The notes under the pieces were generated by a model that worked only from the letters and a program-made list of their open reading frames with translations, was not told the DNA's origin and did no database searches. Below, piece after piece: positions 1-13,298 of a stretch of DNA of 64,000 nucleotides (the first letter of the stretch is position 1; every line of letters begins with the position of its first letter). The translations under genes were made by a program, and so were the position numbers. Origin of the DNA: Blastocystis sp. Blastoise (lineage: Eukaryota > Sar > Bigyra > Opalinata > Blastocystidae); assembly GCA_039096225.1 (NCBI GenBank), contig JBBPEB010000020.1, positions 468,123 to 532,122 of the forward strand, given 5' to 3'.

Positions 1-826
1 CTAATAGTTCTTATAGCTTGTGTTTCATCATTATTTTGAGTATTACTATTGATAATAGGAAAAGGATCAATATAATCAGAATCAGAATCATTATCAGAAA
101 AACTACTACTACTACTACTACTACTATCACTTGAACTACTACTACTACTACTATTAGGTATTGTTGTTATAATTTCTGATTCATTATCATTATTTAAATT
201 AATATGAGGAATATTTGTTATCAAACTTAAAGGAGGAAGAATAGGACTTAAATCAGGAATAGTTAAATAACTATTCATGATAGAATTAATGGATCTATTA
301 TTTCTATGTATTATTGTTTCATTATTATTAGTATTAGTGTTATTTCTTGAATGATTCGTATTATCATTAATGATTGCAGAATTATTATTGTTAGATATAT
401 TTACATCAGTTGGAATAGTACTAACAACAGGTAAAGAGTGTGAAGAAGTATTAATGGAATCGTTATTATTATTAGAAACTGAAATATTATTTTCTGTAGG
501 TTGTATAATAGTAGTTGATATAGGAATAGATTGATTATTATTATTAATTTGACTTTGAACAATAGATATGTTATTAATTGATTGATTAACTGGATTCATT
601 TGATTGAATAGGTTTGAACCATTATTTAATATAGAATTATTATTATTTATTTGTGAATAACTATTATCTATATCAATATCAATATTGTTATTTGAATTAT
701 TGTTTTGAATGTTTTGTAAAGAAATATTATTTTGTATATTAAAAGTCGAAAACAAAGCTAAAGGTTTAGTGTTAAAACCAAATGATTTAGATAAATCATT
801 ATTATTTATTTTATCCTTATTGGAAC
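1..826 (-). CDS. Asn/Ser-rich host protein, partial exon
   Basis: The minus strand is open without a stop from about 826 to the window edge (about 275 codons), although no ATG opens the exon. It is preceded by ATATATAG, a good 3' splice site, so this looks like an internal or terminal exon of a longer gene. The encoded protein is low-complexity: runs of Asn and Gln, a Ser tract encoded by AGT repeats, then an acidic Ser-Asp segment and the sequence YIDPFP close to the window edge. Such composition is common in nuclear regulatory proteins of AT-rich eukaryotes, but there is no recognisable domain and I assign no function. The gene is truncated by the window; upstream exons were not resolved in the AT-rich sequence beyond 830. 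Confidence 0.6.
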
Positions 827-929
827 CTATATATATTAATAGTTAGATATTAATTATATTATGTTTAAGTTTAGAATAAAGTTTAGTTGTGTAGTATATA
901 AATTAACTTTCATTGTTATAGTTGTTGAA

Positions 930-1196
930 GTAATTATTAATTAATATAAAGTATAACATTTATTAATATAATATAATACATAGATATACTATGATATATT
1001 TATTAATATAAAGTATATAACTCTTATTAATATAATAATACATAAGTATAGTATGATATATATTAATTAATATAAAGTATAACCTTTATTAATATAATAT
1101 AAGTCATAAGTATAGTATGATATATTTATTAATATAAAGTATATAACTCTTATTAATATAATAATACATAGATATACTATGATATATTAATTAATA
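930..1196. repeat. Tandem repeat, about four copies of a ~62-bp unit
   Basis: Four imperfect copies of a unit containing ATTAATATAAAGTATAAC, TTATTAATATAAT and TATACTATGATATAT follow one another. The array ends abruptly at the GC-richer hairpin at 1198-1232. The remaining sequence between 830 and 2340 is AT-rich with no gene that I can support. Confidence 0.8.
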
Positions 1197-1197
1197 C

Positions 1198-1232
1198 AAG
1201 CGTTTCACGACTGGCTACACCAGCCTACGCTT
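1198..1232. repeat. Short GC-rich hairpin
   Basis: AAGCGT at 1198-1203 pairs with ACGCTT at 1227-1232, and CTGG at 1211 pairs with CCAG at 1220. The base composition is strikingly unlike the surrounding more than 85% AT sequence. It may be the end of a degraded mobile element or a structured RNA fragment; no function is assigned. Confidence 0.4.
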
Positions 1233-1600
1233 GAGTTTAGATAATTATTATCTCTCAATTGTTATATATTACATTGAATTTTAAAAAATGAATATTTATT
1301 CTTATGTTTTTGTTATTCATTTCTGTTTTTATTTTTTTTTAGGATTAAAACTATTTCATATTTTATAAATTATTATTTCAATTGCTTTTAATTGTTATCT
1401 TCTAATCTTAATTTTCAATTTAGTATTTTAAATAATTTAATTCATACATATTGATAATTCTTACTTAACATTCTATATGTTTTTGAGTATTATTTCCTTT
1501 TTTATTTAATATTCTTTTTAGCCATTTTTATTATTGATTATATATATTTATTGTTTATCAATGATAATTAATTAACTCTTGTGTTTTATTTTTGATCTTA

Positions 1601-1670
1601 TTTCTATTTCTATTTCTATTTCTATTTCTATTTCTATTTCTATTTCTATTTCTATTTCTATTTCTATTTA
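1601..1670. repeat. (TTTCTA)n hexanucleotide microsatellite
   Basis: About twelve uninterrupted copies of TTTCTA in otherwise non-coding DNA. Confidence 0.95.
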
Positions 1671-2342
1671 GTTTTCAATATTAATTCACTTTTCTTTGTT
1701 ATTTCATTTATAACTTTCTATGTATTTTATCAATTCATTTAGTTTTATAAATATTTAGTATTTTAAATAATATCAATATGATTATAAAATACTTTTTCTT
1801 TTAAAACATATTATTATCACTTATACCCTACCTTTAAATATTTATGTTTTATTTGAATTAGTCTATATAATTATTATTGTGAGAAATAGCTTATTCTCTT
1901 GTCTAAAAAAAACATTATATATTCTTTTCATATATTGTTTTGTTTTATTTTTAAAATATTATAATTTTGATATCTATTTGTTTTTTTATATTTTATCCTT
2001 TCCTTTTATATATACTATTATATAAATATTTTAGAAATTTTATTATACAGCTTTTCTCAATTAATAAATGTTTAATTATATAAATAGTAATCATATCTTG
2101 ATATTATTTGATAAATATTATAATTTTTCTTTTATTATACTTATTTTAGTTTGAATTATTAACACAAAAGTACTCTTAATAATTAAAAGATATTTATTAC
2201 TTTATATAATAAACAAAAAAATTAGAGTTTAATTTTAATATTTATCATTAATAGAATTTATTCGTTATAAGTAAAAGAGAATATTTATAGAGAAATTATC
2301 TTTTCATTATTTAAAATTAATTATATCAAATTTAATTCAATT

Positions 2343-2523
2343 CAGTGTCTTCCCTGTCACTGGACGAAATTGCCACGTGGCAATTGTCACCAAAATTTGT
2401 GACAAAATATTTATTTTTGACAGTGTAATTTTATATTTTTATGACTAAGTCAATTTAAGTCTGGCTGAAAGTGACAGTCAGCTATTGTCATGGCAATTGT
2501 CACAAAAGTCAGGGAAGACATTG
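2343..2523. mobile_element. hAT-type MITE with 8-bp target duplication
   Basis: A 181-bp non-coding element starts CAGTGTCTTCCCTG and ends with the inverted form CAGGGAAGACATTG. It is flanked on both sides by the 8-bp direct repeat ATTCAATT (2335-2342 and 2524-2531). CAGTG-type ends and 8-bp target duplications are hallmarks of the hAT superfamily. The interior has further inverted repeats of CAATTGTCAC, so the whole element is partly palindromic. It is non-autonomous, with no open frame. Confidence 0.8.
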
Positions 2524-3019
2524 ATTCAATTTTTATAGTGTTATCAAAATCATTCTAGAAATAAGAAATAAGAACTAAAATATAAAACAAAAATTACATT
2601 CCATTTCATAACTAAATAGATTTAAATACTTTGGAAACTTTACCTATTATACATAAAATATAGCTTATAAAACAAATAAGTTATTTTTAAAAAATTCTAA
2701 AAGATTTTAACATTTTGAAATACACACATTCACTTTTATTAAAACGAATTTTATATTAATATACATATATATTTAATTTAGTATTTTAATTTGTAAAAAA
2801 TAACTTGAATCTCTTTTGTTTAAAGTCACAATTACAAAAAATGAGTTCTTTTGAAAGACAAAAAACATTCTTTAAACAATAATAGTTTTGTATTTAGTGA
2901 CAAAAAAACGTATTATACTGTTTTAGAAACAATTAAAATCATTTTACCCATTTTAACATTCACTAGCAGGCATTTTTACGGTTTTTTCCGCCACCCAACA
3001 TCGAATTCGCAATAGTGCT

Positions 3020-3178
3020 GCAATCGCAATTATTGCCATTTCTCAACTGGAAATAAAATTATTGCCGTTTCCGCAATTGCAATTATTGCCGTTCCTATAG
3101 TGGAAATGATAAAAATTGCAATTGCAGAAACGGCAATAAATTTATTTCCAGTTGAGAAATGGCAATAATTGCGATTGC
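3020..3178. repeat. Long palindromic repeat (GCAATAATTGC family)
   Basis: Two arms of roughly 65 bp are near-perfect inverted copies around a short centre at about 3090-3112. They contain GCAATCGCAATTATTGCC on the left and its complement on the right. Further partial copies of GCGATAATTGCGATTGC follow to about 3230. This is a foldback-type MITE or satellite remnant. Nothing else is seen in the AT-rich sequence from 3240 to 3767. Confidence 0.75.
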
Positions 3179-3767
3179 ATAAATAGCAATTATTATCTAT
3201 AGTTTTGAAATGGCGATAATTGCGATTGCAGAAATAAAAATACTTTCATTTTCAAATAATATTTTTTTTACTTTCATTTTTTGTTGCTTCTTTAATCTAA
3301 TAATAAAAACAAACAATTTTTAGTTTCTTAATTACAGAAATAACAAACATATTTTATGCAATTTTTTAACAATTTTCAAGAGATTAAGTATCATGTAAAC
3401 GCTTATAAACCAATTAATCACTTCATTACTCATCTAAAATATATATATATATATGTAATAAAATATTATCAAATAATACCTTGATTTACCATAATTATGA
3501 CATTTGAGAATACTTAAGCAGTTAACTATAAAAAAATACATAGACCATGGATATATAAAATAATTATTTATTATTATAAATATATATTAGATATTATATT
3601 ATATTATCACTTATAGAAATTTTTATAAAATAAATAATTCTAGTGTAATCTAATACTATATATATAGATATTAATTAGAAATATAAAAATTAAATAGAAA
3701 TATAAAAGTGATAAATATAATAAATATAATAAATATAATAAATACTTAAATAAAAATTATTAATATT

Positions 3768-4669
3768 TTATTCAATATAATGTTCATAACAGAATTTTAG
3801 ATCGTTTAATAGTTCATTTTTTTCTTTAGTAAGCAGTGAAACTTCATCTATTATTGAATCAGCCGAATATGACCTATTCTAAAAATATAATAATTATTTA
3901 TTGATATTTAATAAAAATAATAAATATATACAAGCCATGTAGTTTCATCAATTGAATTGGAGCCATCTGAAGTTGATACATTAATCGATCGTATTCTAAA
4001 GAATTTTAATATAGAATTTTTATACCTTTTATTTCTAATCGAAGCAGCTATAACATTCTGAACCTGGAATGGATCAACTATCTTGTTTTGGTCCTGATTT
4101 TGAATTACGTTCCAAACAATCGAGCATATCTTCTTGAAGAGGATATTATCCATATCAATAGTATATCTTCCCTTTAAGAGCTTCCACATTTGAAAAGCAT
4201 TTTTCCTTTCATCAACAGATAAAACAAATGGCACCAAATTCAAAGCAGCCTAAATATTTAGAATAAATTAAGGGGTATATAATTTTATTAGTATAATGAA
4301 TATTATAGCATACGTATATTTGTTTTCTCGATAGAACGTGAGGCCCAGCATATCCAAAGTGTTTAATACACAATTTCCTCAGAAGAATCTCCAGATCACT
4401 GTCACAGGAATAGTGGCAATCAGTTACTATAAACATATCGATAGAGAGATAAATAATACAATACTACCATCAAAAAAATCTACATAGCCGTTAAAGAACG
4501 ATTTCACCTGCTTCAATGTTTTATGTCTAAGCCTTTTTATTTTCTTTTTAGTTTTCCTTTTGGTGTCTGAATGTTCATCCAAAGAAACTGACAAGTTTTG
4601 CGACGACATTAGTATTGAATCATGCAAGTTTGATGAATTATTATCCGCAGATCCTGTGGTTTCACTCAT
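3768..4669 (-). CDS. Transposon accessory protein A (247 aa, spliced)
   Basis: Four exons (4468-4669, 4314-4426, 3932-4249, 3768-3878) joined at GT...AG sites give an uninterrupted 247-codon frame with consistent phases (1, 0, 0). The ATG is at 4669. The N-terminus is Ser/Asn-rich followed by a basic KRKTKKKIKRLRHK stretch, which may be a nuclear localisation signal. The middle carries NLVPFVLSVDERKNAF and DPFQVQNVI. The 43.5-44.5 kb gene of unit B is a clear homologue: the second exon is 113 nt in both and NLVPFVLSVDERKNAF aligns with RFIPFVVKENELAEAK. The gene lies divergently beside the transposase, the position where CACTA elements often keep a DNA-binding helper protein. That role is inferred only from position and charge; I recognise no domain. 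Confidence 0.65.
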
Positions 4670-5604
4670 CTAATTAACTAATAAATTTTATAAGAGGCTA
4701 AAAATAAAATAAAAAATGAAGATTCAACCATTCTAATTATTTACACATCATCATCAAAAGTTAAATATTAATACAAATATAATCTTTATTATTTTAAATA
4801 AAATCATTGAATAATTAAATTTTCACGAATAAATACAGATTCATAGAATTTCATTAATTACTTTTTTTCACGTTAGAATCCTGCATATAAATGCATTCGT
4901 TTATGTTCTTTCAGTCTAGAACATTCTATTTTAAACTCGAAAGGACTTAAGGCAACCATGACAAATTTGAAATAAGAATTATCAAACATTTATCATCTTA
5001 TCGTTCTTTAGTAATGAATAGCATCAAAAGTTTTCATCCACATAAAAGAGAATCAGTTATAAGTAAATTCTTTATAATGACAACAAATTTTTAACTATTC
5101 TGTAATACAAATCATTATATTATATTTTAGAAACTATCCAACCTATAAATAATACAAATCTCAATACTTATGATGTTGATACTTTTGACATATCAGCTGA
5201 ATGTAAATATTTTCATATTCGACATCAGTTTTAATAAATATTATATATTACATAGACTTAATATGTGACTATATAATACATTATTTGTTATAATAATAAT
5301 TCTAATCATAGATTTTGTTTGTATTATTTGAAATAGATGGATACTTTATTATATATTATTTTCTCAATAATATTATATGTATTAGCTTACAATATAAATA
5401 TATAGTACATCAAACTGAAGACATCAATGACAAGATTATTAAGGAAATAAAAAGACTATCCGTATATTTGTATAATTTCTTAAATTCTTTTTTGTAATCA
5501 GCAACATTATTCTCTAGTCTCTATTTTTTATAAAGATACTACTTGATTTGCTATTAAACATATACTTTTTTACATATATCAAATTTATAATTATTTGTGT
5601 ATAG

Positions 5605-8583
5605 GATGGAGTAGTAGTATCTAGATGCAATTCATTATCGAATGAAATAGAAAATGAAGCATATAGGTTATGGGTTAAACTAGAAGTCTCAATTGAGAAG
5701 TTTCGTGATATCCTCTTTTCAGTTTATTCAATGTTAAAATTAACGAACGTAGCAGCTACACAACTATTAAGCCTAAGTCTTGATACGCAAACATATATTA
5801 GGAATATAAGATCTAATCAAGAGTTCTATCCAGAGTCGTTGAGACTCTATATCTGCCCTAAATGCTTTAATATAACAGCTATGACATCATCAAGAAACAA
5901 TTTAAACAGCGACAGAACTTTGTGCCCAATTGACGTTGATATACCAGGAAGTAGTATATTAATGATAATATAAATTATATTTATTATATATGATGTTCTA
6001 TATATATTTATAGAAATTTATCACACATCTATCCTGCCTTTGATTCCAAGAATTTCTAGCCTTTTGAATGATCCAGATATGATGAGTGACTTATGCTACT
6101 ATACAAAAGAAGAAATTATATCATTGCTCTATCTTCATAATAGTGAGAACTATTATATTCCTATATCAGATGTGAATTATTCAGCAAGTCCTATCAATTT
6201 ACCAACTAACATACCTAAGTATTTTTATGGATCTTCTTTCTACAAATATACACGTCCTTTAATAGAGAAGGCTGATATATTTTTATATTTTTCAGTAACT
6301 TCAGATGGCATATCAGTGATTAGTAAACCACAAAAAGAAGACAATAAATCAACTTACCCTATTACTGTTAAACTTCTAAATTATTTTCAAAAAAGAAAGG
6401 TTGATAATCGCAGATTATGGGTTTATAGCTGTCCAGTTAGTAGTATGGTTAACCCTGTTATTGAAGTACTCTGTGAGGAATTAGCACATTTAGAACAAGG
6501 TATGAATATACAAATCAATAAGACCAATGAATATAAACGTGTTGTTGGTATTCTTTTAGATGTATATGGAGACTTTCCAGCCATGTCAAAAATGGCTAAT
6601 ACACCAAGTTCTTCTAGCACATGTCCATGTAGATTCTGTAACCTCTCTGTTTCTAGATCAAGAACAAATATCTTTCATTCTGGAATAAAGTGTTGCTACG
6701 AAGAATCAGTATGTTTTAGAGATGAGAATCAAAACATAACAACATTTCATATACCAATCTATCGTCCCAATGAACCATTAAATTCGAATAACATGATCAT
6801 AGATTATCTCGACGAATCAATAATTAATGCAAATGTATGTGTCTCAATATCTCCTCCATTAGAGATGCCGACTTCATCAATATATAAAGATTCTTTACTA
6901 TCTTCAACGCCTTCTTATCGTTCATCAGAAGTATCTACTCAATTATTAAACAATACGAATGAGGTTAATGTTGATATACCAATTAAAGGTTTTAAGAAGT
7001 TATCTTATTTTGACACTCTAGAATCTTGCTCTTTAGATCCAATGCACTTGTTGAATAATGTTGCAACATCATTGATGGAACTCCTTTGGAACTATCCAAA
7101 AACAAAAGTATATTCTAATTTAGACTATATATTGACAAAAAATGATTCTTTAAAGTTCATCTCAAAGATATCATTATCAGAAGATAATAAGACAATAATT
7201 AAAACTAGGATGAAGAATATGAATATGTTATACAATGCTGATATGTATCAAATTAGTACAATACTAGATGATCTTAATTTCTATTCTTGTTCATCTCATA
7301 GCCGAATTCTTTTTTTTTCAAGAGTACTCCCTCTTCTTATGTCAGATTTTGTTTATAAAGATTCCCCATTAGTATTAGTTATAGAACTATTTGGATCAAT
7401 TATATGTGATTGTATGAATATCAATCCAATAATAGAGAAAAACCAATTATTATGTTTCGAACAACGTTGTATTCAATTTGTATCAATACTGGAGTCTATT
7501 CTTCCCTCTGTTCTCATAAGTGTTCAAATGCATAGTATCAAGCATCTTGCTTTATGTATAAAACATACAGGCTCTCTATATTACACATCTACATGGGAAT
7601 CAGAAAGGTCATATAGCACAATAAAAAGGATTACAAAAGGAAAATATAACTATAATGAATCTGTTTTGATAAAAGTTCAAGATCAGGAGTCAATTCAAGT
7701 ACATTCAAAACTTAATTGTATGAACAAAAATATAGATAATATAAAAGATAAAAGATATACTTCCTTAGAATGTAAAGAAGTATTCATAGATGATTGTCCA
7801 CTTATATATTCTTTTAAAGGTATAGAAAAACGATCCTTTTCTGAAATTTTTGATAGAGATATTCTATCTATAATTCTATTACTTTCTTCTACATCATCAT
7901 GTTCTATTCGAACAAAATTATTTTCAGAAATATTCGATGATAGTATTACTCCATATATAAGAGAAGAAAAAATTAAGAATGAAATTGATATTCAAAAGAA
8001 GATAATGGAAAATTTCAAGTCATTAAAAAGATATTGTTATAATTCAATAACTGTTAATGGAGGAGTTTCTTTTCGAATAAATAAATCTGATGCCGAAAAA
8101 GGAACAAAGGATAATTCTTATATAATGCAAAGTATATCAATTCAGTTAGATTCTGGAGAATATGTATGGAGACCTGTATTATATAAAGTATTTTTATTTT
8201 TACAATTTGAAGACAGAATGATACTGAAAGTACATAGATATCCAACAGCTAATTATAGCCAATCAAGACTGTATGGATATTTTATAAATTATTCGAATCA
8301 TTTGGATATTTCTTTGTGTTCAGACTATGAATATCTTCTAATCGAAAACATAAAACCATACAATATAATTTGTGTAGATTTTGGAATTTCTAAAGAAATA
8401 GTAGATTCAAATAATAATAATTATGTATATTATTCTAACTAATTTATATATTATTATATTTTTACATAGTCGATACATGATGCACAGAATGAAATTAGAG
8501 AGAATGAAACTAATACTGACGATTCTTATTTGATATCTGTATTCACTACATATAAAGCTGCTTTAGATCAAGAGGATGATTAA
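5605..8583 (+). CDS. CACTA/Plavaka-like DDE transposase A (Tnp2-like), 5' exons unresolved
   Basis: Three exons are well supported: 5605-5950, 6014-8424 and 8470-8583; phases match the unit B gene. The exon 5605-5950 has a CxxC pair (LYICPKC) followed by a later Cys, a likely zinc-binding N-terminal region. The main exon carries an RNase H-fold DDE-type core: TSDGIS, then YGDFPAM, then the zinc knuckle CPCRFC, then LDPMHLLNNV (matching the DVMHIEKNV-type motif of Tnp2), and WESERSYSTIKR near the catalytic Glu. These are the landmarks of the CACTA/EnSpm-Plavaka superfamily. It would cut and paste its own element. The start codon was not found: candidate upstream exons lie at about 5016-5500, but I could not join them with confidence. 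The last intron contains TTCTAAC, a plausible branch site. Confidence 0.75.
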
Positions 8584-9330
8584 ATAAATTATTCTTTAAT
8601 TTTGTTTTATAAGAGTTTTACATTTTTATTCATATATATATCCTTTTCTATTTTGTTGAACTATTTGAGAATGAATATGTTACTTGAAGAGATAAAAACA
8701 TATACTAATTTATATATTAACCATTATAAGGTAATTCATGTATTTCATATATCACAATGATGATAATAAACTTATAAATAGCAATATAACATCATAGATT
8801 TTGTGTTCATGTTTTTCTTAACCGTTTAAAATAACATAATAATGTTTAAACATAATACATAACACAACGATAAGCAGAAGTAGATTTCGTAGAATAAAGT
8901 GTATATCTTTTGAAAACGATAATTATCATCATATAATAAATATGTATAACTTGTGATGAAGAGTATTTCATTAATGAAAAGACAGTAAAATAAAAGTATT
9001 CAAATATATATATATAATTGGAAATATCATCATTAATTACATCAAGAATTGATTCATTTAAAACATATATAACATTATGGTTATGTATCTTATGTTAGTA
9101 ATCTTAACAGATAATATCACCTAATACCGAAAGTATAAAAACATAAAAAGAAATTTCTTATATTAAAGATAATACTACTAGTTATTGTTACAGTTATCAT
9201 ATATATCGTTAATGATGGAAGAAGACTTTAGTCATAAGATTGGAATAACATGTACATGAGGGTATTGAATTGTAAAGGACATTACAGTCAATCATAATCG
9301 AAAATAATATAGAAATGCAAGACTGAATAA
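8584..9330. other. Non-coding AT-rich spacer
   Basis: No coding frame, RNA gene or clear repeat unit was seen. It separates transposon unit A from the large minisatellite. Confidence 0.6.
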
Positions 9331-12112
9331 TTCGTAGTAGTATATAATCCATAGTATAATATATAATCCATAGTAATATATAATCCATAGTATAATATAT
9401 AATCCATAGTATAGTATTTAATCCATAGTATAGTATTTAATCCATAGTATAGTATTTAATCCATAGTAATATATAATCCATAGTAATATATAATCCATAG
9501 TATAGTATTTAATCCATAGTAATATATAATCCATAGTATAGTATTTAATCCATAGTATAGTATTTAATCAATAGTATAGTATTTAATCAATAGTATAGTA
9601 TTTAATCCATAGTATAGTATTTAATCAATAGTATAGTATAGTATAATATATAATCCATAGTAGAGTATAATATATAATCCATAGTAGAGTATAATATATA
9701 ATCCATAGTATAGTATAATATAATATATAATCCATAGTATAGTATAGTATAATATATAATCCATAGTATAGCATAGTATATATCCATAGTATAGCATAGT
9801 ATATATCCATAGTATAGTATAGTATATATCCATAGTATAGCATAGTATATATCCATAGTATAGTATAGTATATATCCATAGTATAGTATAATATATAATC
9901 CATAGTAGTATTTAATCCATAGTAGTATTTAATCCATAGTATATAATATAGTATATATCCATAGTATAGTATAGTATATATCCATAGTATAGTATTGTAT
10001 AATATATAATCCATAGTAGTATTTAATCCATAGTAGTATTTAATCCATAGTAGTATTTAATCCATAGTATAATATATAATCCATAGTATAATATATAATC
10101 CATAGTATAGTATTTAATCCATAGTATAATATAGTATTTAATCCATAGTATAGTATTTAATCCATAGTATAGTATTTAATCCATAGTATAATATAATATA
10201 TAATCCATAGTATAATATAGTATTTAATCCATAGTATAATATAGTATATAATACATAGTATAATATAGTATTTAATCCATAGTATAATATAGTATATAAT
10301 ACATAGTATAATATAGTATATAATCCATAATATAGTATAATATATAATCCATAGTAATATATAATCCATACTAGTATATAATCCATAGTATAATATAGTA
10401 TATAATATAGTATATAATATAGTATATAATCCATAGTAGTATATAATCCATAGTATTATATTATCCATAGTATTATATTATCCATAGTAGTATATTATCC
10501 ATAGTAGTATATTATCCATATTATAGTATAGTATAATATATAATCCATAATATAGTATATAGTATAATATATAATCCATAGTATAGTATAATATATAATC
10601 CATAGTATAGTATAGTATTTAATCCATAGTATAGTATAGTATAATATATAATCCATAGTATAGTATAGTATAATCCATAATATAGTATAGTATAATATAT
10701 AATCCATAGTATAATATATAATCCATAGTATGGTATAGTATAATCCATAATCATAGAATATAATCATAGTATATAATCATATAATATAGATATAATCTAT
10801 AATATAGTATATAATCTATAATATAGTATAATATAATCTATAATATAGTATAATATATAATCCATAGTATAATATATAATCCATAATAGAGTATAATCCA
10901 TAATATAGTATAATCCATAATATAGTATATAATCCATAATATAGTATATAATCCATAGTATAGTATATAATGCATAGTAGTATATAATCCATTGTAGTAT
11001 TTAATCCATAGTATAATATAGTATATAATCCATAGTATAGTATATAATCCATAGTATAATATATAATCCATAGTATAATATTTAATCCATAGTACTATTT
11101 AATCCATAGTATAGTATATAATCCAGAGTATAGTATATAATCCATAGTATAGTATATAATCCATAGTAATATATAATCCATAGTAATATATAATCCATAG
11201 TAATATATAATCCATAGTAATATATAATCCATAGTATAGTTTAGCATATATCCATAGTAATATATAATCCATAGTATAATATAGTATAATCCATAGTATA
11301 GTATATAATCCATAGTATAATATATAATCCATAGTACTATTTAATCCATAGTATAGTATATAATCCATAGTATAGTATACAATCCATAGTATAGTATACA
11401 ATCCATAGTATAGTATATAATCCATAGTATAGTATATAATCCATAGTAATATATAATCCATAGTAATATATAATCCATAGTAATATATAATCCATAGTAA
11501 TATATAATCCATAGTATAGTTTAGCATATATCCATAGTAATATATAATCCATAGTATAATATAGTATAATCCATAGTATAATATAGTATAATCCACAGTA
11601 TAATATAGTATATAATACATAGTATAATATAGTATAATCCATAGTATAGTATAGTATAATATATAATCCATAGTAGAGTATAATATATAATCCATAGTAG
11701 TATTTAATCCATAGTATAATATATAATCCATAGTATAGTATAGTATATAATCCATAGTATAGTATAGTATATAATCCATAGTAGTATTTAATCCATAGTA
11801 GTATTTAATCCATAGTAGTATTTAATCCATAGTATAATATATAATCCATAGTATAATATATAATCCATAGTAGTATATAATCCATACTAATATATAATCT
11901 ATAGTATAATATATAATCTATAATATAGTATAATCCATAGTATAGTATTTAATCCATAGTATAGTATTTAATCCATAGTAATATATAATCCATAATATAG
12001 TTTTATAATCCATAATATAGTATTATAATCCATAATATAGTTTTATAATCCATAGTATAGTATAGTATAATCCATAATATAATATATAATCCATAATATA
12101 ATATATATATTA
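9331..12112. repeat. 2.8-kb ATAATCCATAGTAT minisatellite
   Basis: More than 100 copies of the core ATAATCCATAG are separated by variable TATAGTAT / TATAATAT / TAGTATTT spacers, giving units of about 15-30 bp. Larger blocks are themselves duplicated: for example, the stretch 11095-11330 resembles 11335-11650. Open frames rich in Tyr, Ile and Leu across this block are by-products of the repeat and are not genes. Confidence 0.95.
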
Positions 12113-13023
12113 TATAATATGTTTTCTAATTAAATTAAATAGTAATTGAATGGATATATGAATCCTAATTTCATAATTGCTACTGAATTATCTATTATTA
12201 CTCGAATAATAAAAAAGTAACTATATGAATATGTGCTAAAATAAACCGAATAGAAATATATAAAAAATATATATACTTGATATTGTAACATTTTGTATTT
12301 ATGAGTATCATATAGGATGTCTATCATATAATAGAATTTTGTTAATATCTGTATATAAAATATACATCTGACAAACATACACCCACAAATAATTTATTCA
12401 TGTCACAACTATACTAATATATTTATATCACTTCCAAAGATAATACTAATTCAATTAAAACAAATGAAGTATATGGGAGAATATGTTGAACCGATATCGA
12501 ATCTAATTATATTAAATCTTCTGACTTCAATTAAGTAATTTTAAATGATAAAGAATACTATGATTAATTGGGATTATTATGTTACTACATACATATATTT
12601 GTATAATAATGAACGTATATAAATAAAACATATGTATATGAAATAATATCAGTTATATACATGAATAGAATAGATATATAAAGGTATATGCCATAGTCTG
12701 ATATACTTTGAATAACTGATATAGATAAACATACTTATCACTAATTCAAAATACTAAATGGCTTCTTTAATAAATTAGTAAATTTCTTTCAATCTATAAT
12801 AATTAATTATTAAGTATATAATGTTTTAATAATGCATATATAAATGTTCTATACTTTCTCCTATATAGGACTCTTATGTGTTTAACAAGAAGAAGGATTT
12901 GATGGTATTACCAGTAGCTATTTATTTAGAATCAATAATACTCTTGAAGTAATTGGCTAAACTATATTTTATCAATGTATTCAAATTAGAGGTTTTTGCC
13001 GAAATATAAAATATTAAACTATA

Positions 13024-13106
13024 TATATGTTATATATATATATATGCTATATATATATGTTATATAAATATATGTTATATAAATATATGTTATATATATA
13101 TATATG

Positions 13107-13165
<59 letters not shown>

Positions 13166-13298
13166 ATATATATATGTTATATATATATATGTTATATATA
13201 TATATGTTATATATATATATGTTATATAAATATATGTTATATATATATATGTTATATATATATATGTTATATATATATATGTTATATATATATATACT
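13024..13298. repeat. (TA)n / TATATATATGTTA microsatellite
   Basis: A TA tract interspersed with regular TATGTTATA words. The apparent Tyr/Met/Ile open frame through it is a repeat artefact. Confidence 0.95.

Larger units (their letters stand above)
3768..8583. mobile_element. Two-gene CACTA/Plavaka-like DNA transposon, unit A
   Basis: A divergently transcribed pair, an accessory gene on the minus strand and a DDE transposase gene on the plus strand, has the same layout, intron positions and protein relatives as unit B at 37.6-44.5 kb. I could not identify terminal inverted repeats or a target duplication, so the coordinates cover only the two coding units. The main transposase exon is intact, which suggests a fairly recent copy. 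Confidence 0.65.

Noticed and set aside
9602-11779. Many long minus-strand open frames rich in Tyr, Ile and Leu
   Set aside because: They are translations of the ATAATCCATAG minisatellite; several frames are open at once and the protein simply repeats the DNA unit.
12130-12378. 82-codon minus-strand frame after the minisatellite
   Set aside because: Aromatic/Ile-rich with no motif; similar frames arise by chance throughout this region.
12869-12951. Exon-like segment after a TATAG site (DSYVFNKKKDLMVLPVAIYL)
   Set aside because: Only about 27 codons before a stop and no joining upstream exon found, so too weak to call.
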